Shown: positions 33,944 through 43,528 of the stretch, in pieces | Layout: every line of letters begins with the position of its first letter | Position numbering within the stretch: the first letter of the stretch is position 1 | Source of the DNA: Clostridia bacterium | Lineage (GTDB): Bacteria; Bacillota; Clostridia; Christensenellales; Aristaeellaceae | Direction of reading: 5' to 3' | DNA: 64,000 nt | NCBI GenBank assembly: GCA_017469265.1 | Contig: JAFUGS010000008.1 | Coordinates: forward strand, 29,788 to 93,787 | Notes under the pieces: generated by a model | The model's database searches: none | What the model saw: the letters and a program-made list of their open reading frames with translations, nothing else | What the model was told of the DNA's origin: nothing | Position numbers and translations under genes: made by a program

Positions 33944-35326
33944 ATGGAAAGACCAAATGCGTGGAAAACATATCATGAGGCGGATCTGGAAGCGGTTCAT
34001 GCCATCGGGGAAGATTACAAGTCGATGCTCAGTGCCTGCAAGACAGAGCGGGAATGGACCAAAGCGCTTATTCAGCGGTTGGAAAAGAAGGGGTATTGTT
34101 CGCTGGATCAGGTGATAGCAGAAAAGGGGGTTCTGCATCCCGGAGACCGTGTTTATGTCAACCAGATGGGAAAAGCCGTGCTCAGTTTCCACCTGGGCAG
34201 CAGGCCCCTGGAAATGGGAATGAATATCGTTGGCGCGCATATCGATTCACCGCGTCTTGATTTGAAACAAAACCCGCTGTATGAAGACAGTGACCTGGCT
34301 TATGGAGATACACACTATTATGGCGGTATCAAAAAGTATCAGTGGGTTGCAAGGGAGCTTGCGCTTCACGGGGTGGTTATCCGGAAAGATGGCGGCGTTC
34401 TGGAGCTGGTGATCGGTGAAAAGGATGAAGATCCGGTCATCGGTATCAGCGACCTGCTGATTCATCTTGCGAAGGATCAGATGGATAAGCGGCTTGCGGA
34501 TGGTGTTTCCGGAGAAGACCTGGATCTGATTCTGGCTGGCCGGCCTCTGCAGGATACGGAAAAGGAAGCTGTCAAAGAAATGCTGCTAAAAATCCTGAAA
34601 GATGATTACGGGATGGAAGAGGAGGATTTTCTCTCGGCGGAGATCGAAGTGGTTCCCGCGGGAAAAGCGCGGGATTTCGGACTGGATCGCAGCATGATTC
34701 TTGGGTATGGTCATGACGACCGTGTGTGCGCATTTGCGGAGCTGCGCGCGATAGAGAACCTGGAGGGAATTCCTGCGGCCACCTGCTGCGGTATGTTTGT
34801 GGATAAGGAAGAAATAGGCAGCGTGGGCGCGACAGGCATGCAGGCGAAGTATCTGGAAAATGCGGTCGCGGAACTGCTGGACCGTATGGGCGTATACAGT
34901 GAGCTGGGAGTACGCCGTGCACTGCGCAACAGCCGGATGCTTTCCTGCGATGTCAGTGCCGGGTATGATCCGCTATATGCTTCCGCTTTTGAGAAGAAGA
35001 ACGCCGCCTACCTGGGCCGGGGCGTTTGCTTCAATAAATTTACCGGCCGGGGCGGCAAAAGCGGCTCTAACGACGCGAATGCCGAGTTTCTGGGCAGGCT
35101 GCGCGCCATTATGGATCAGCATGATGTCCAATGGCAGACCGCGGAACTGGGTAAGGTGGATGTTGGCGGCGGCGGTACAATCGCGTACATCTGTGCGCTG
35201 TACGGCATGGAGGTGATCGACAGCGGTGTCGCGGTGCTGAGCATGCACGCGCCCATGGAAATCATTAATAAAGCAGACCTGTATGAAGCGGTAAAAGCCT
35301 ACACGGCCTTCATGCAGAACGCGTAA
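33944..35326 (+). CDS. M18 family aminopeptidase
   Basis: 460 residues from ATG at 33944, after GGAAGGGG. A dinuclear zinc M18 exopeptidase (aminopeptidase I/ApeB type): metal ligands lie in GAHIDSPRLDLK, in FVDKEEIGSVGATGM and in the final VLSMHAPMEIINKADLYE. It releases N-terminal residues, typically acidic or neutral, from peptides. It is cytoplasmic, without a signal peptide. It follows the zinc-ribbon gene by 83 bases, so may be transcribed with the chaperone set. Confidence 0.93.
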   Translation: MERPNAWKTYHEADLEAVHAIGEDYKSMLSACKTEREWTKALIQRLEKKGYCSLDQVIAEKGVLHPGDRVYVNQMGKAVLSFHLGSRPLEMGMNIVGAHIDSPRLDLKQNPLYEDSDLAYGDTHYYGGIKKYQWVARELALHGVVIRKDGGVLELVIGEKDEDPVIGISDLLIHLAKDQMDKRLADGVSGEDLDLILAGRPLQDTEKEAVKEMLLKILKDDYGMEEEDFLSAEIEVVPAGKARDFGLDRSMILGYGHDDRVCAFAELRAIENLEGIPAATCCGMFVDKEEIGSVGATGMQAKYLENAVAELLDRMGVYSELGVRRALRNSRMLSCDVSAGYDPLYASAFEKKNAAYLGRGVCFNKFTGRGGKSGSNDANAEFLGRLRAIMDQHDVQWQTAELGKVDVGGGGTIAYICALYGMEVIDSGVAVLSMHAPMEIINKADLYEAVKAYTAFMQNA

Positions 35327-35332
35327 AATTGG

Positions 35333-35359
35333 AAAAAGAGCGAAATGCATTCTCTTTTT
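35333..35359 (+). terminator. AT-rich hairpin after the aminopeptidase
   Basis: AAAAAGAG (35333-35340) pairs with CTCTTTTT (35352-35359), followed by an A; probably a first, weak terminator. Confidence 0.5.
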
Positions 35360-35407
35360 AAGAAGGTGTTTTGCCTGAAGTCAATTTCATGCGGCGGATA
35401 CAATTAT

Positions 35408-35448
35408 AAAAAACACGGCTCCAATATGCAGGAGCCGTGTTCTTTTTT
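35408..35448. terminator. Bidirectional terminator between the aminopeptidase and ROK kinase
   Basis: Arms AACACGGCTCC (35412-35422) and GGAGCCGTGTT (35431-35441), an 8-base loop, and A/T runs on both sides serve the convergent genes. Confidence 0.93.
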
Positions 35449-35452
35449 CCGC

Positions 35453-36400
35453 TCAGGAAAGCATGGCCGCGCCGATGATGCCGGCTTCCGCGCTCAGCGA
35501 AGCAATTTCGATCCGCGGCTGCGGCTGATCATTAAAGATCACCGAAGGAAGATATGCTTCGCGTACAGCGTCCAGAAGCAGGCTACCCGCTTTGCTCACG
35601 CCCCCGCCCAGAACAATGATCTCCGGATCCAGCAGGTTCACAATTCCGGCAATCATCTGTCCCAGGTTAAAAACATAGCGACGGAACAGTTTTTCCGCAA
35701 TAGGATCGCCCTCGCGTTTCGCGTCGAACACCATTTTCGCGTTGATCTTCTGCGGGTTTCCATCCGCCAGGGCCAGAATCATGGAGTCCGGATGAACCGC
35801 AACCTGCTCCCGCGCCATTCGGATCAGCGCAGTCGCGGAACAGTACTGCTCCAGACATCCCCGATTGCCGCAGCTGCAGGGGATACCGTCCAGTTCCATT
35901 ATCATATGCCCCAATTCACCGCCAATACCGTGATGACCTTTCCAGATTTTTCCGTCCATAATGATGCCGGATCCAATACCGGTTCCCAGGGTAATAAAAA
36001 CGCTGGAAGAGGTGCCGGCACTGACCCCTGCCACGCTTTCCGCCAGCGCTGCAACATTTGCGTCATTATCCACGAAGAAAGGTTTGTCAATCCGTTTCTG
36101 GAATTCTTCCCGAAGGGGGGTATAGCTCCAGCCGAGGTTGGTGCAGTTAATAACTACACCTTCGCTGTTGGCCAGTCCGGGTACGCCTGCGCCGATCGAT
36201 GTTACGTTTTCGATGGATAGTTCCGGATTCAGGTCTGGATTCAGCAGACCGCGAATGCATGCGGTCATCTGATCAACCTGATCTGAAAACGGAATATCCG
36301 TTTTGGTGGGAATGGATGACTGCGCGATGATCCGGTTTTCTTCGTTAACAGCACCGATTTGAATACCCGTTCCGCCTATATCCAGGCCAATTCTGATCAT
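35453..36400 (-). CDS. ROK family glucokinase
   Basis: 315 residues, ROK sugar kinase. The ATP-binding loop IGLDIGGTGIQIGAV, GVPGLANSEGV, the sugar-binding ELGHM and the zinc motif CSCGNRGCLEQYCS are present. It phosphorylates glucose or a related hexose. It is the last gene of an operon with a sugar kinase, HAD phosphatase and HPr kinase. No ROK helix-turn-helix is present, so it is an enzyme, not a repressor. The exact sugar is inferred. Confidence 0.9.
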   Translation of the reverse strand: MIRIGLDIGGTGIQIGAVNEENRIIAQSSIPTKTDIPFSDQVDQMTACIRGLLNPDLNPELSIENVTSIGAGVPGLANSEGVVINCTNLGWSYTPLREEFQKRIDKPFFVDNDANVAALAESVAGVSAGTSSSVFITLGTGIGSGIIMDGKIWKGHHGIGGELGHMIMELDGIPCSCGNRGCLEQYCSATALIRMAREQVAVHPDSMILALADGNPQKINAKMVFDAKREGDPIAEKLFRRYVFNLGQMIAGIVNLLDPEIIVLGGGVSKAGSLLLDAVREAYLPSVIFNDQPQPRIEIASLSAEAGIIGAAMLS

Positions 36401-36475
36401 CTCTTGCTCCTCCTGTTCGTATAAAATGATTCAGCGGCAGGCCGCTGGGATCAACGGTTGGATGAAAGGTTACTT

Positions 36476-37417
36476 TTAAGGATCGATGGTATTGATTTCC
36501 TCCCGATATGGGCGATCGTTGTGGAACACCCGCTGATTCAGTTCCCTGGCGGGATGGTAGCCCATGCGTTTCAGGCTCAGGTTACGGGCTGCTACTTCAA
36601 TAATAATGGCCAGATTTCTTCCCGGACGGACCGGCATCATCTGACGTACGATCGGTACACCGAGGATTTCCGTTGTCTCATCCGCCAGGCCGACCCGATC
36701 ATAGAATTTGTTTTCGTCCCACGCTTCCAGCTCGAGCACCAGATCGATGGTTTTCGTGTTCGTAACCGCGCTGACGCCAAACATTGCCTGAATGTCGATG
36801 AGACCGATGCCCCGGATTTCCATCAGATGACGGATAGATTCCGGGCATGTTCCGATCAGTCGGTTATCCGCTACCCTGCAGATATCCACCACATCGTCCG
36901 CGACCAGCATATGGCCGCGCTTTATCAGCTCAAGGGCTGCCTCGCTTTTGCCTACACCGCTTTTGCCGGAAAGCAGCACCCCAACGCCATATACATCCAG
37001 CAGAACACCATGGCGCGTTTCATGAGGAGCAAGCTCCCGTGTCAGGTAATGAATCAGCAGAGCGGTAAAGCGGCTTGTCAGCATGGCCGTCTGAAAAACC
37101 GGGATTTTCGCGGTGGCTGCCAGCGTCAGCAGCTCCGGAGGCGGCGGAAGATTTCGGCAGATAATGATGCAGGGCATGGCGTAGTGAAAGTACTGCTTCA
37201 GAATTTCAACCCGCCGGGCCGGCTCCTGCTGCTGCAGATACGCCATCTCCACTATGCCAATTAACTGGGGCCTTTCCCAGGCAAAGTGCTCATAGAAACC
37301 GCAGAACTGCATTCCAGGCCGGTTCAGCTCCGGAGATTGAATATTCAATTCTGTACAATTCGTATCCACCAGGCAGGTCAGTTCCAGATCCCGCTGGAAC
37401 CTTGACGCGGAAATCAT
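36476..37417 (-). CDS. hprK: HPr kinase/phosphorylase
   Basis: 313 residues. N-terminal domain (about 1-130), Walker A GKSGVGKS (151-158), VADDVV and the HprK signature EIRGIGLIDI (near 204). It phosphorylates HPr on Ser46 (and removes it) in response to glycolytic intermediates, controlling catabolite repression through CcpA. Its start overlaps the HAD gene stop by 4 bases. The operon neighbours are a sugar kinase and a glucokinase. Confidence 0.96.
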   Translation of the reverse strand: MISASRFQRDLELTCLVDTNCTELNIQSPELNRPGMQFCGFYEHFAWERPQLIGIVEMAYLQQQEPARRVEILKQYFHYAMPCIIICRNLPPPPELLTLAATAKIPVFQTAMLTSRFTALLIHYLTRELAPHETRHGVLLDVYGVGVLLSGKSGVGKSEAALELIKRGHMLVADDVVDICRVADNRLIGTCPESIRHLMEIRGIGLIDIQAMFGVSAVTNTKTIDLVLELEAWDENKFYDRVGLADETTEILGVPIVRQMMPVRPGRNLAIIIEVAARNLSLKRMGYHPARELNQRVFHNDRPYREEINTIDP

Positions 37418-38238
37418 GCAAACACCTCCTGAAAGCAGGATTCCAAGTATTGGGCAACCCCGTCCTCCTGATTGGAGGGACAGAGATCGTCACAGAGGGA
37501 TCGGAGATCCGGCCTGCCGTTGGCCATCAGAACCCCACGGCCGGCAGCCTGGAGCATGGACAGATCATTCAGGCTGTCCCCAAAAGCCAGACAGTCAGAC
37601 AGACAGATGCCCAAAAGGTTCAAGGCTTTTTCCAGCGCGATGCCTTTGGTCGCCCGGGGGGGATTAAATTCCATAAAATAAGGCTTGGAGCATGTGACAG
37701 ATGCACGGCCTGCAAATTGCGCGCGGGCTACTGGCAGCAGCGCGGCAATCCGTTCCGGTGTATCCATCATCAGGATCTTGTTTCGGGGCTCCTGAATATA
37801 GCGTTCCAGATCCCCAACACATACGCCGGTCAGCATGGAGGATTCAGCGTACCGCACGGCCCAGACCGAGTCCTCATTATAGTAAAAGCAGGAACCTTCG
37901 TAGGTTTGACTGTACAGGTGATGCCTTTTTCCGAAGGCAGCGATTTCCCTTCCGATCTCCATGGAAAAAACTTCCGCATGGAGAAGGGCATGATTCTTCG
38001 CGTCGCGGATTTCCGCGCCATTGCAGCAAAGATACAGGGAAGCACAGGCCATCTGATCCACGTAGGGCTTCATACTCTGCTGCGCGCGGCCGCTTGCAGG
38101 CAGAATATGTACACCTTCCTTCGCCAAGAGTCGAAGCACGGTGACGGTTCGGTCAGATATGGTGCGGTCATCCCGAAGCAACGTATCATCCAGATCAAAA
38201 GCCACAGCCCGGAATGGAAGATGTGTCAGAGTACTCAT
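37414..38238 (-). CDS. HAD superfamily (Cof-type) phosphatase
   Basis: 274 residues. Motif I is AFDLDDTLLRDD (catalytic Asp pair), motif III the Lys in RATKGIALEKALN, and motif IV GDSLNDLSML; a Cof-type C2 cap lies between. It is likely a sugar-phosphate or FMN/PLP phosphatase. It overlaps both neighbours by 4 bases (ATGA), so the operon is tightly coupled. The substrate cannot be read from sequence. Confidence 0.92.
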   Translation of the reverse strand: MSTLTHLPFRAVAFDLDDTLLRDDRTISDRTVTVLRLLAKEGVHILPASGRAQQSMKPYVDQMACASLYLCCNGAEIRDAKNHALLHAEVFSMEIGREIAAFGKRHHLYSQTYEGSCFYYNEDSVWAVRYAESSMLTGVCVGDLERYIQEPRNKILMMDTPERIAALLPVARAQFAGRASVTCSKPYFMEFNPPRATKGIALEKALNLLGICLSDCLAFGDSLNDLSMLQAAGRGVLMANGRPDLRSLCDDLCPSNQEDGVAQYLESCFQEVFA

Positions 38239-39818
38239 TTCCAGCTGTCCACCGCCGCATGCTGCGCGGGCAGGCAGGCCTCAAAGCTGCGCATATAAAG
38301 ATCGAAGCCCTTCTCGTCCCCGGCGTCCGGCTGAACAGTCTGCTGCTCCATTCCCGCAAAGACACGGTTCTGGAGATAGTCCTCCAGGGATTCACCGGCT
38401 TCCCGGTTCACCAGATAAGCCGCCAGCAGCGCGATCCCCCAGGCTCCGCCTTCGCCTGCGGTCTGCATCACGGTTACAGGCGCGTGAATGGCGGCAGCCA
38501 GCAGATTCTGAGCGACACCCTTGGTTTTGAAAAGGCCGCCATGACCAAAGACCTGGTCAATCGCCACATGCTCCTGATTCATAATCTCCATGCCGTATTT
38601 CAGGGTTTCCATACTGGCATACAGCTGTACGCGCATGAAATTGGCCAGATTCATTTTTGCGTCAGGCTGACGCAGCAGCATGGGTCTGCCTTCGGGAAGC
38701 CCTGTCACAGGTTCACCGGCCAGGTAATTGAAACTGACCAGGCCGCCGCCGGAAGGGTCTCCTTCCATGGCTTTCTTGAAGAGCTTGGTATAGATATCTC
38801 CGGTATCAACCTGAAGCCCCATGGTTTCAGCGAATTCTCGAAAAAGGCTGACCCAGGCGTTGATATCGGATGAGCAGGAGTTGCAGTGAACCATGCCTAC
38901 AGGCATTCCTGTCGGTGTCGTGACCACGTCGATCTCCGGATAAACCCGGCTGAACGGTTTTTCCAGCACGATCATACTGAAGATCGAAGTACCGGCGCTG
39001 ACATTGCCTGTCCGGGGCCGAACACTGTTGGTCGCAGCCATACCGGTTCCGGCGTCACCTTCCGGCGGGCACACGGGACATCCCGACTGAAGATCCCCTT
39101 CAGGATCCAGCAGCAACGCTCCTTCTGGGGTCAGGAAGCCAGCGTTTTCTCCCGCGGAAAGCACCCGGGGAAGGATGTCCTTCAGACGCCAGGGATAACC
39201 CTTTGGCGCCACAAGCGCGTCAAAGGCCGCGACCATACGCGCGTCATAGTCCTTTGTCTCCGGATCGATAGGCATCATCCCGGAAGCGTCCCCAATGCCC
39301 AGCACTTTTTCTCCGGTAAGCCAGTAATGCGCCCAGCCAGCCAGCGTGGTCAGGAAGCGAATGTCCTTCACATGCGTTTCACCATTCAGAATGGCCTGAT
39401 ACAGGTGGCTGAGGCTCCAGCGCTGCGGCATATTGAAGGAGAAAAGCTTTGTCAGCTTTTCCGCGGCTTCGGCGGTCGTGGTGTTCCGCCAGGTACGGAA
39501 AGGCGTAAGCAGTTCCATCCGGTCGTTAAAGGGAAGATAGCCATGCATCATGGCACTGACGCCGATTCCGGCCAGGCGGGTCAGCGTAACGTCGTATGTT
39601 TTTTCCACATTGCGCTTCAGATCCGCGTAGCAGGCCTGAAACCCGTTCCGAATGGCTTCTTCGCTGTAGGTCCAGACACCGTCCGCATAATCATTTTCCC
39701 ATTCATGACTGCCGGAGGCGATGGGCGAAAAATCAGGCCCAATCAAAACGCCTTTGATGCGTGTGGATCCGAATTCGATACCAAGAATCGCTTTGCCGCT
39801 TTCAATGATCTCTTTCAT
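38235..39818 (-). CDS. FGGY-family carbohydrate kinase
   Basis: 527 residues. An FGGY kinase with N-terminal ILGIEFGSTRIKGVLI, the SAMMHGYLPF block, a GNVSAGTSIFSMI region and the C-terminal GHGGLFKTKGVAQNLLAAAI (phosphate loop of the family). It phosphorylates a sugar or sugar alcohol, perhaps xylulose- or ribulose-type. It heads a four-gene operon (this kinase, HAD, hprK, ROK kinase) with its own promoter. The substrate cannot be settled here; length is close to xylulokinase. Confidence 0.87.
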   Translation of the reverse strand: MKEIIESGKAILGIEFGSTRIKGVLIGPDFSPIASGSHEWENDYADGVWTYSEEAIRNGFQACYADLKRNVEKTYDVTLTRLAGIGVSAMMHGYLPFNDRMELLTPFRTWRNTTTAEAAEKLTKLFSFNMPQRWSLSHLYQAILNGETHVKDIRFLTTLAGWAHYWLTGEKVLGIGDASGMMPIDPETKDYDARMVAAFDALVAPKGYPWRLKDILPRVLSAGENAGFLTPEGALLLDPEGDLQSGCPVCPPEGDAGTGMAATNSVRPRTGNVSAGTSIFSMIVLEKPFSRVYPEIDVVTTPTGMPVGMVHCNSCSSDINAWVSLFREFAETMGLQVDTGDIYTKLFKKAMEGDPSGGGLVSFNYLAGEPVTGLPEGRPMLLRQPDAKMNLANFMRVQLYASMETLKYGMEIMNQEHVAIDQVFGHGGLFKTKGVAQNLLAAAIHAPVTVMQTAGEGGAWGIALLAAYLVNREAGESLEDYLQNRVFAGMEQQTVQPDAGDEKGFDLYMRSFEACLPAQHAAVDSWK

Positions 39819-39855
39819 GGTGTAAACGCTCCTTCATGAGTTTCTTTTTATGTTC

Positions 39856-39884
39856 ATCCTATCACAGGAGAACCGGTTTTGCAA
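39856..39884 (-). promoter_or_regulatory. Promoter of the sugar-kinase/hprK operon
   Basis: On the minus strand TTGCAA (39879-39884), 17-base spacer and TAGGAT (39856-39861), with TGTGA before the -10. Confidence 0.75.
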
Positions 39885-39903
39885 TGTTGAGGGCCGCAGG
39901 AAA

Positions 39904-41370
39904 TTATTTTAAATAACGATTCACCGGTTTTGGTGCTTTCGCCCCGCGGGAACGGATCCGGCGCAGCAGCAGGATCAGCAGGAAAATGAGAAAAATCAAA
40001 AGCAGAATAGGGCCAAAGATGATGACGGCCAGATAAAGAGAAAAGGGCGGGAAAGGATTGGGATCCGCGTAGGTTTCCGCGACGATTTCTTCAAGCGTTT
40101 TCGGTACGTTTTCCCGAACCGCCACGCTGCGGGACGCAACCAGATCATAGATAATGGCTTCACCGTTTTCAGCAAAATAGGTGGCGGTACCCATGACTTC
40201 ACCCGCGGTAATTGGCGCTTCAAAATCACGGGTATACTGGACAAGCAGTGTATCCTGAATATGGCTGGCCATCTGGTTTACTTCATCCCTGGTCGCGATG
40301 ATATTGCTGCGAACGGTATCCGGTCTGGCCTGGCATACCAGCTGCAGCCGGCCCCGATTGCCGTCCGAGGTGGAATAATTACTGGTTTCGATAGTGATGG
40401 GGCTCATCTGATACAGGGCCTGCGGTGTAATGCTGACATACTGGCTGAAACCATAGTTCATCAGTTTTATCGTGTCAGCCCATCTCGCTCTTTTCCCTGT
40501 ATAGAAAACGACAGAGATGAGATCCACGCCTTCCCGGCTGGCCGAGCCGACAAAGCAGTAACCGGAATGCGAATGGGAACCGGTTTTGACACCGGTTGCG
40601 TCCGGGAAATAATACTTGTTTGGCTTTTCCTCACTGCCGGAAAGCATGTATTCCGATTTGGTGGTAATGGTGCGGGCTTTCTGCATATTGGTGCGGGGAA
40701 TGGTATAGGTGACTGTACCTACGATTTTTCGGAAGGTTTCATCCTTCATTGCTTCTCTGGTTATGAGCGCCATGTCGTACGCGGTGGTATAATGATTGTC
40801 ATCGTGATAGCCGTGCGCGTTGGCGAAATGGGTATTTTCACAGCCAAAGAAATCCACTGCGGTCTGATTCATCAGATCCACAAAGGCAGGAATGGAGCCG
40901 GAAACGGTTTCCGCAATCACATTGGCGCCATCATTTCCGGACAGGAGCATCGTTCCATACAGTACGTCGATAAAACGGATTTCTTCCCCGACCTTCAGCC
41001 CCATTGTGGAAGAGTCCGAAGGAATATTCATGGCGGTTTCCGAAACGGTAACCGTTTGATTCAGATCATCCACCATCGTGATGCCGAGCCATACGGTAAG
41101 AATCTTTGTGGTCGAGGCGGGGTACCGGAGCGTATAAGCGTCCTTTTCGAAAATAATATCCCCTTTGCTTGCTGTCATCAGCACGGCGGAAAGTGCATAA
41201 AGCTGCTCTGGCTCCAGGTTTTCCGGATGATCCGCGTCATAGGGAGCCGCTTCCGGGGAAAGGGTCGGTTCGGGAATTTCATCCGTGGTTTCAGCACGCG
41301 CGCCGCAGGAAAAGCAGAGCAGCACAGCGGCGACCAAAGCAATCCATTTGCATAGACGGTTCAGCGTCAA
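39904..41370 (-). CDS. dacA: D-alanyl-D-alanine carboxypeptidase (PBP5-type, S11)
   Basis: 488 residues from TTG at 41370. A signal peptide (about 1-26, LVAAVLLCFSCGARA) precedes the S11 catalytic domain with PASTTKILT (SxxK), SGNDGAN (SxN) and VKTGSHSHSGY (KTG), then the PBP5 C-terminal beta region. A C-terminal transmembrane helix (about 440-472) replaces the usual amphipathic anchor. It removes the terminal D-Ala of muropeptides. It is cotranscribed with uppP, whose product recycles the wall-lipid carrier. Confidence 0.94.
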   Translation of the reverse strand: MTLNRLCKWIALVAAVLLCFSCGARAETTDEIPEPTLSPEAAPYDADHPENLEPEQLYALSAVLMTASKGDIIFEKDAYTLRYPASTTKILTVWLGITMVDDLNQTVTVSETAMNIPSDSSTMGLKVGEEIRFIDVLYGTMLLSGNDGANVIAETVSGSIPAFVDLMNQTAVDFFGCENTHFANAHGYHDDNHYTTAYDMALITREAMKDETFRKIVGTVTYTIPRTNMQKARTITTKSEYMLSGSEEKPNKYYFPDATGVKTGSHSHSGYCFVGSASREGVDLISVVFYTGKRARWADTIKLMNYGFSQYVSITPQALYQMSPITIETSNYSTSDGNRGRLQLVCQARPDTVRSNIIATRDEVNQMASHIQDTLLVQYTRDFEAPITAGEVMGTATYFAENGEAIIYDLVASRSVAVRENVPKTLEEIVAETYADPNPFPPFSLYLAVIIFGPILLLIFLIFLLILLLRRIRSRGAKAPKPVNRYLK

Positions 41371-41409
41371 CGTCTCCTTTCGCGCAAAATCAGGATGGTG
41401 CCGGCATTT

Positions 41410-42255
41410 TCAGCCCGCGGCAATAACCGGCAGTTCAAAAGCCGGCAGCAGCGGACTTCCCAGAAGCTGCATTACCAGGTACGCGACACCGATCAGCGCG
41501 AGATAAAGCGCAAAACTTGTCATCGGAATCCGGGAAATGATCCGGAGCATGAAGCGGATGGCCAGGAAGCCGGAAACGCAGGCCACCAGAATGCCCACCA
41601 AAGTGGGGAGAAGCTGTATCTCACGCACATATCCTTCCGAAATGGCATCTTTGCCTTCCATGAGCAGGGAAGCAACGATGGCCGGAGCGCTCATCATGAA
41701 GGAAAATTTCGCGGCCGCTTCTTTTTTCATGCCGGACAGCACGCCGCCCGTGATGGTGGAGCCGCTGCGGGAAATCCCCGGAATCATACCGATTCCCTGA
41801 AAAATGCCCATTATCAGGGCGGAGCCAATTCCAGGCCGGCTCTTCCGGCAGGCGGATGATCTGCTTCTCGCCTCACAGAGCAGTAAAAAGACTGCTGTCA
41901 TCAAAAAGCTGGCGCCCAGAAACCAGCCGTTATCAAAAACTGCGAATCCGTCCACATCGGGGAAGAGCTTTTTCGCGAGAACATAGATTACAAGGGTGGG
42001 GAGTGAAGCTACAAAAAGCAGAAGCAAGGTTTTATTGCGCAGGGGGTGCGCCAGCATGGCCATCCAGTCTTTCCAGAAAACAACAAGGACCGGAATCAGG
42101 GTACCGACATGCAGCAGGATGTCCAGCATCTTCATGGCGGGAGAATCCGTCTGAATGCCGAGCAAAAGGCGGGCCAGCAGCAGATGACCGCTGGAGGAAA
42201 CCGGCAGAAATTCCGCCAGGCCCTGTAAGAGCCCAAGCAGCGCGGAAGTCAGCAT
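41410..42255 (-). CDS. uppP: Undecaprenyl-diphosphatase UppP (BacA)
   Basis: 281 residues from ATG at 42255; TTG at 42261 is an alternative start that fits the GGAGGG spacing better. The frame is open further upstream to 42447, but that region holds both divergent promoters and the start of ychF. It is a polytopic membrane protein with GLLQGLAEFLPVSSSGHLLL and GIFQGIGMIPGISRSGSTI, the two family signatures. It dephosphorylates undecaprenyl diphosphate to recycle the wall-lipid carrier and gives bacitracin resistance. The dacA gene follows directly. Confidence 0.96.
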   Translation of the reverse strand: MLTSALLGLLQGLAEFLPVSSSGHLLLARLLLGIQTDSPAMKMLDILLHVGTLIPVLVVFWKDWMAMLAHPLRNKTLLLLFVASLPTLVIYVLAKKLFPDVDGFAVFDNGWFLGASFLMTAVFLLLCEARSRSSACRKSRPGIGSALIMGIFQGIGMIPGISRSGSTITGGVLSGMKKEAAAKFSFMMSAPAIVASLLMEGKDAISEGYVREIQLLPTLVGILVACVSGFLAIRFMLRIISRIPMTSFALYLALIGVAYLVMQLLGSPLLPAFELPVIAAG

Positions 42256-42292
42256 ACTCAAAGGAAACCCTCCCTTCGGTTCATAACGCTTT

Positions 42293-42321
42293 ATTTTACC
42301 ATAATTCATCTTTTTTGAAAA
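42293..42321 (-). promoter_or_regulatory. uppP-dacA promoter
   Basis: On the minus strand TTTTCA (42316-42321), 17-base spacer and TAAAAT (42293-42298), with TATGG making an extended -10. Confidence 0.68.
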
Positions 42322-42333
42322 GATTTCGGCCCG

Positions 42334-42362
42334 TTGAAAAAAAAGAACGCAGATGCTATAAT
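42334..42362 (+). promoter_or_regulatory. ychF promoter
   Basis: TTGAAA (42334-42339), 17-base spacer and TATAAT (42357-42362). It is divergent from the uppP promoter. Confidence 0.85.
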
Positions 42363-42403
42363 CGCTTTGCTTCCCCAGGGAAGCGGACAAGGAGAGAGGA
42401 CAA

Positions 42404-43501
42404 ATGAAACTAGGCGTAGTAGGTCTGCCCAATGTTGGAAAAAGCACGCTGTTTAACGCGATTACGAAAGCGGGAGCCCAGGCGGAGAACTATCCTTTCT
42501 GCACCATCGAGCCCAATACAGGCATGGTACTTGTGCCGGATGACCGGCTGCAGGTGCTCGCGGACATGTATCATCCGAAAAAGGTGACTCCCGCGACGGT
42601 GGAATTTGTCGACATCGCCGGACTGGTGAAAGGCGCGAGCCATGGAGAAGGGCTTGGAAACAAATTCCTGAGCCATATCCGGGAATGCGACGCCATCGTT
42701 CATGTTGTCCGTTGCTTTGAGGATGAAAACATTATTCATGTGGATGGATCCGTAGATCCGGCCAGGGATATTGAAACCATCAACCTGGAACTGATTTTCG
42801 CCGATATGGAGACGGTGCTTCGCCGCAGGGAAAAGGCGCAGAAGAACTTCCGGGGAGGGGATAAGAAGGCTGGCGCCGAAGCAGAGCTTGCCGAAGCCAT
42901 TTACGCGCATCTTGAGAAAGGTGAACCTGCCCGGACCTACCCGGCCAACGAGGATGAAAGCGCGATCCTGGCCTCCTGGTTCCTGCTGACGACGAAGCCG
43001 GTGATCTACGCGGCCAATATCGCGGAAGCCGATCTGGGGAAGGCGGAAAATGATATTCCGTTCCTCCGGACCGTACGGAGCATCGCTGATCGGGAACACG
43101 CTGAGATGATCACGATTTCCGCCGCGATCGAAGAGGAAATCGCCCAGATGGAGCCCGCGGAAAAAGCCGAGTTCCTGGAGGAACTGGGGATCGGTCAAAG
43201 CGGTCTGGACCGGCTGATCACCGCATGCTATCATTTACTGGGACTGATCTCCTTCCTCACGGCCGGGGAGGATGAATGCCGCGCCTGGACCATTACGAGA
43301 GGCACCAAGGCGCCTCAGGCCGCGGGCAAGATTCATACGGATTTTGAACGGGGCTTTATCCGCGCTGAAGTCGTTCCTTTTGAGACGCTTGTGGAAAACG
43401 GAACCATGGCCGCATGCAGAGAAAAAGGACTCATCCGCAGTGAAGGAAAAGACTACGTGATGAAGGATGGGGATATTACGCTGTTCCGTTTCAATGTGTA
43501 A
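42404..43501 (+). CDS. ychF: Redox-regulated P-loop ATPase YchF (OLA1 family)
   Basis: 365 residues. The G-domain has GLPNVGKSTLFNAIT (G1), FVDIAGLVKGASHGEGLGNKFL (G3) and YAANIAEADL in the G4 position, where the Asn-Lys-x-Asp motif of true GTPases is altered so ATP is preferred. A coiled-coil insertion and a C-terminal TGS domain (ITRGTKAPQAAGKIHTDFERGFIRAEV) follow. It binds ribosomes and is linked to stress control of translation. Confidence 0.97.
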   Translation: MKLGVVGLPNVGKSTLFNAITKAGAQAENYPFCTIEPNTGMVLVPDDRLQVLADMYHPKKVTPATVEFVDIAGLVKGASHGEGLGNKFLSHIRECDAIVHVVRCFEDENIIHVDGSVDPARDIETINLELIFADMETVLRRREKAQKNFRGGDKKAGAEAELAEAIYAHLEKGEPARTYPANEDESAILASWFLLTTKPVIYAANIAEADLGKAENDIPFLRTVRSIADREHAEMITISAAIEEEIAQMEPAEKAEFLEELGIGQSGLDRLITACYHLLGLISFLTAGEDECRAWTITRGTKAPQAAGKIHTDFERGFIRAEVVPFETLVENGTMAACREKGLIRSEGKDYVMKDGDITLFRFNV

Positions 43502-43528
43502 GGAATAACGCCGGAGGAGGGGATACGG

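Noticed and set aside
42256-42447. Open frame extending uppP upstream to 42447
   Set aside because: It crosses both divergent promoters and the ychF start; a UppP-type N-terminus begins at 42255.
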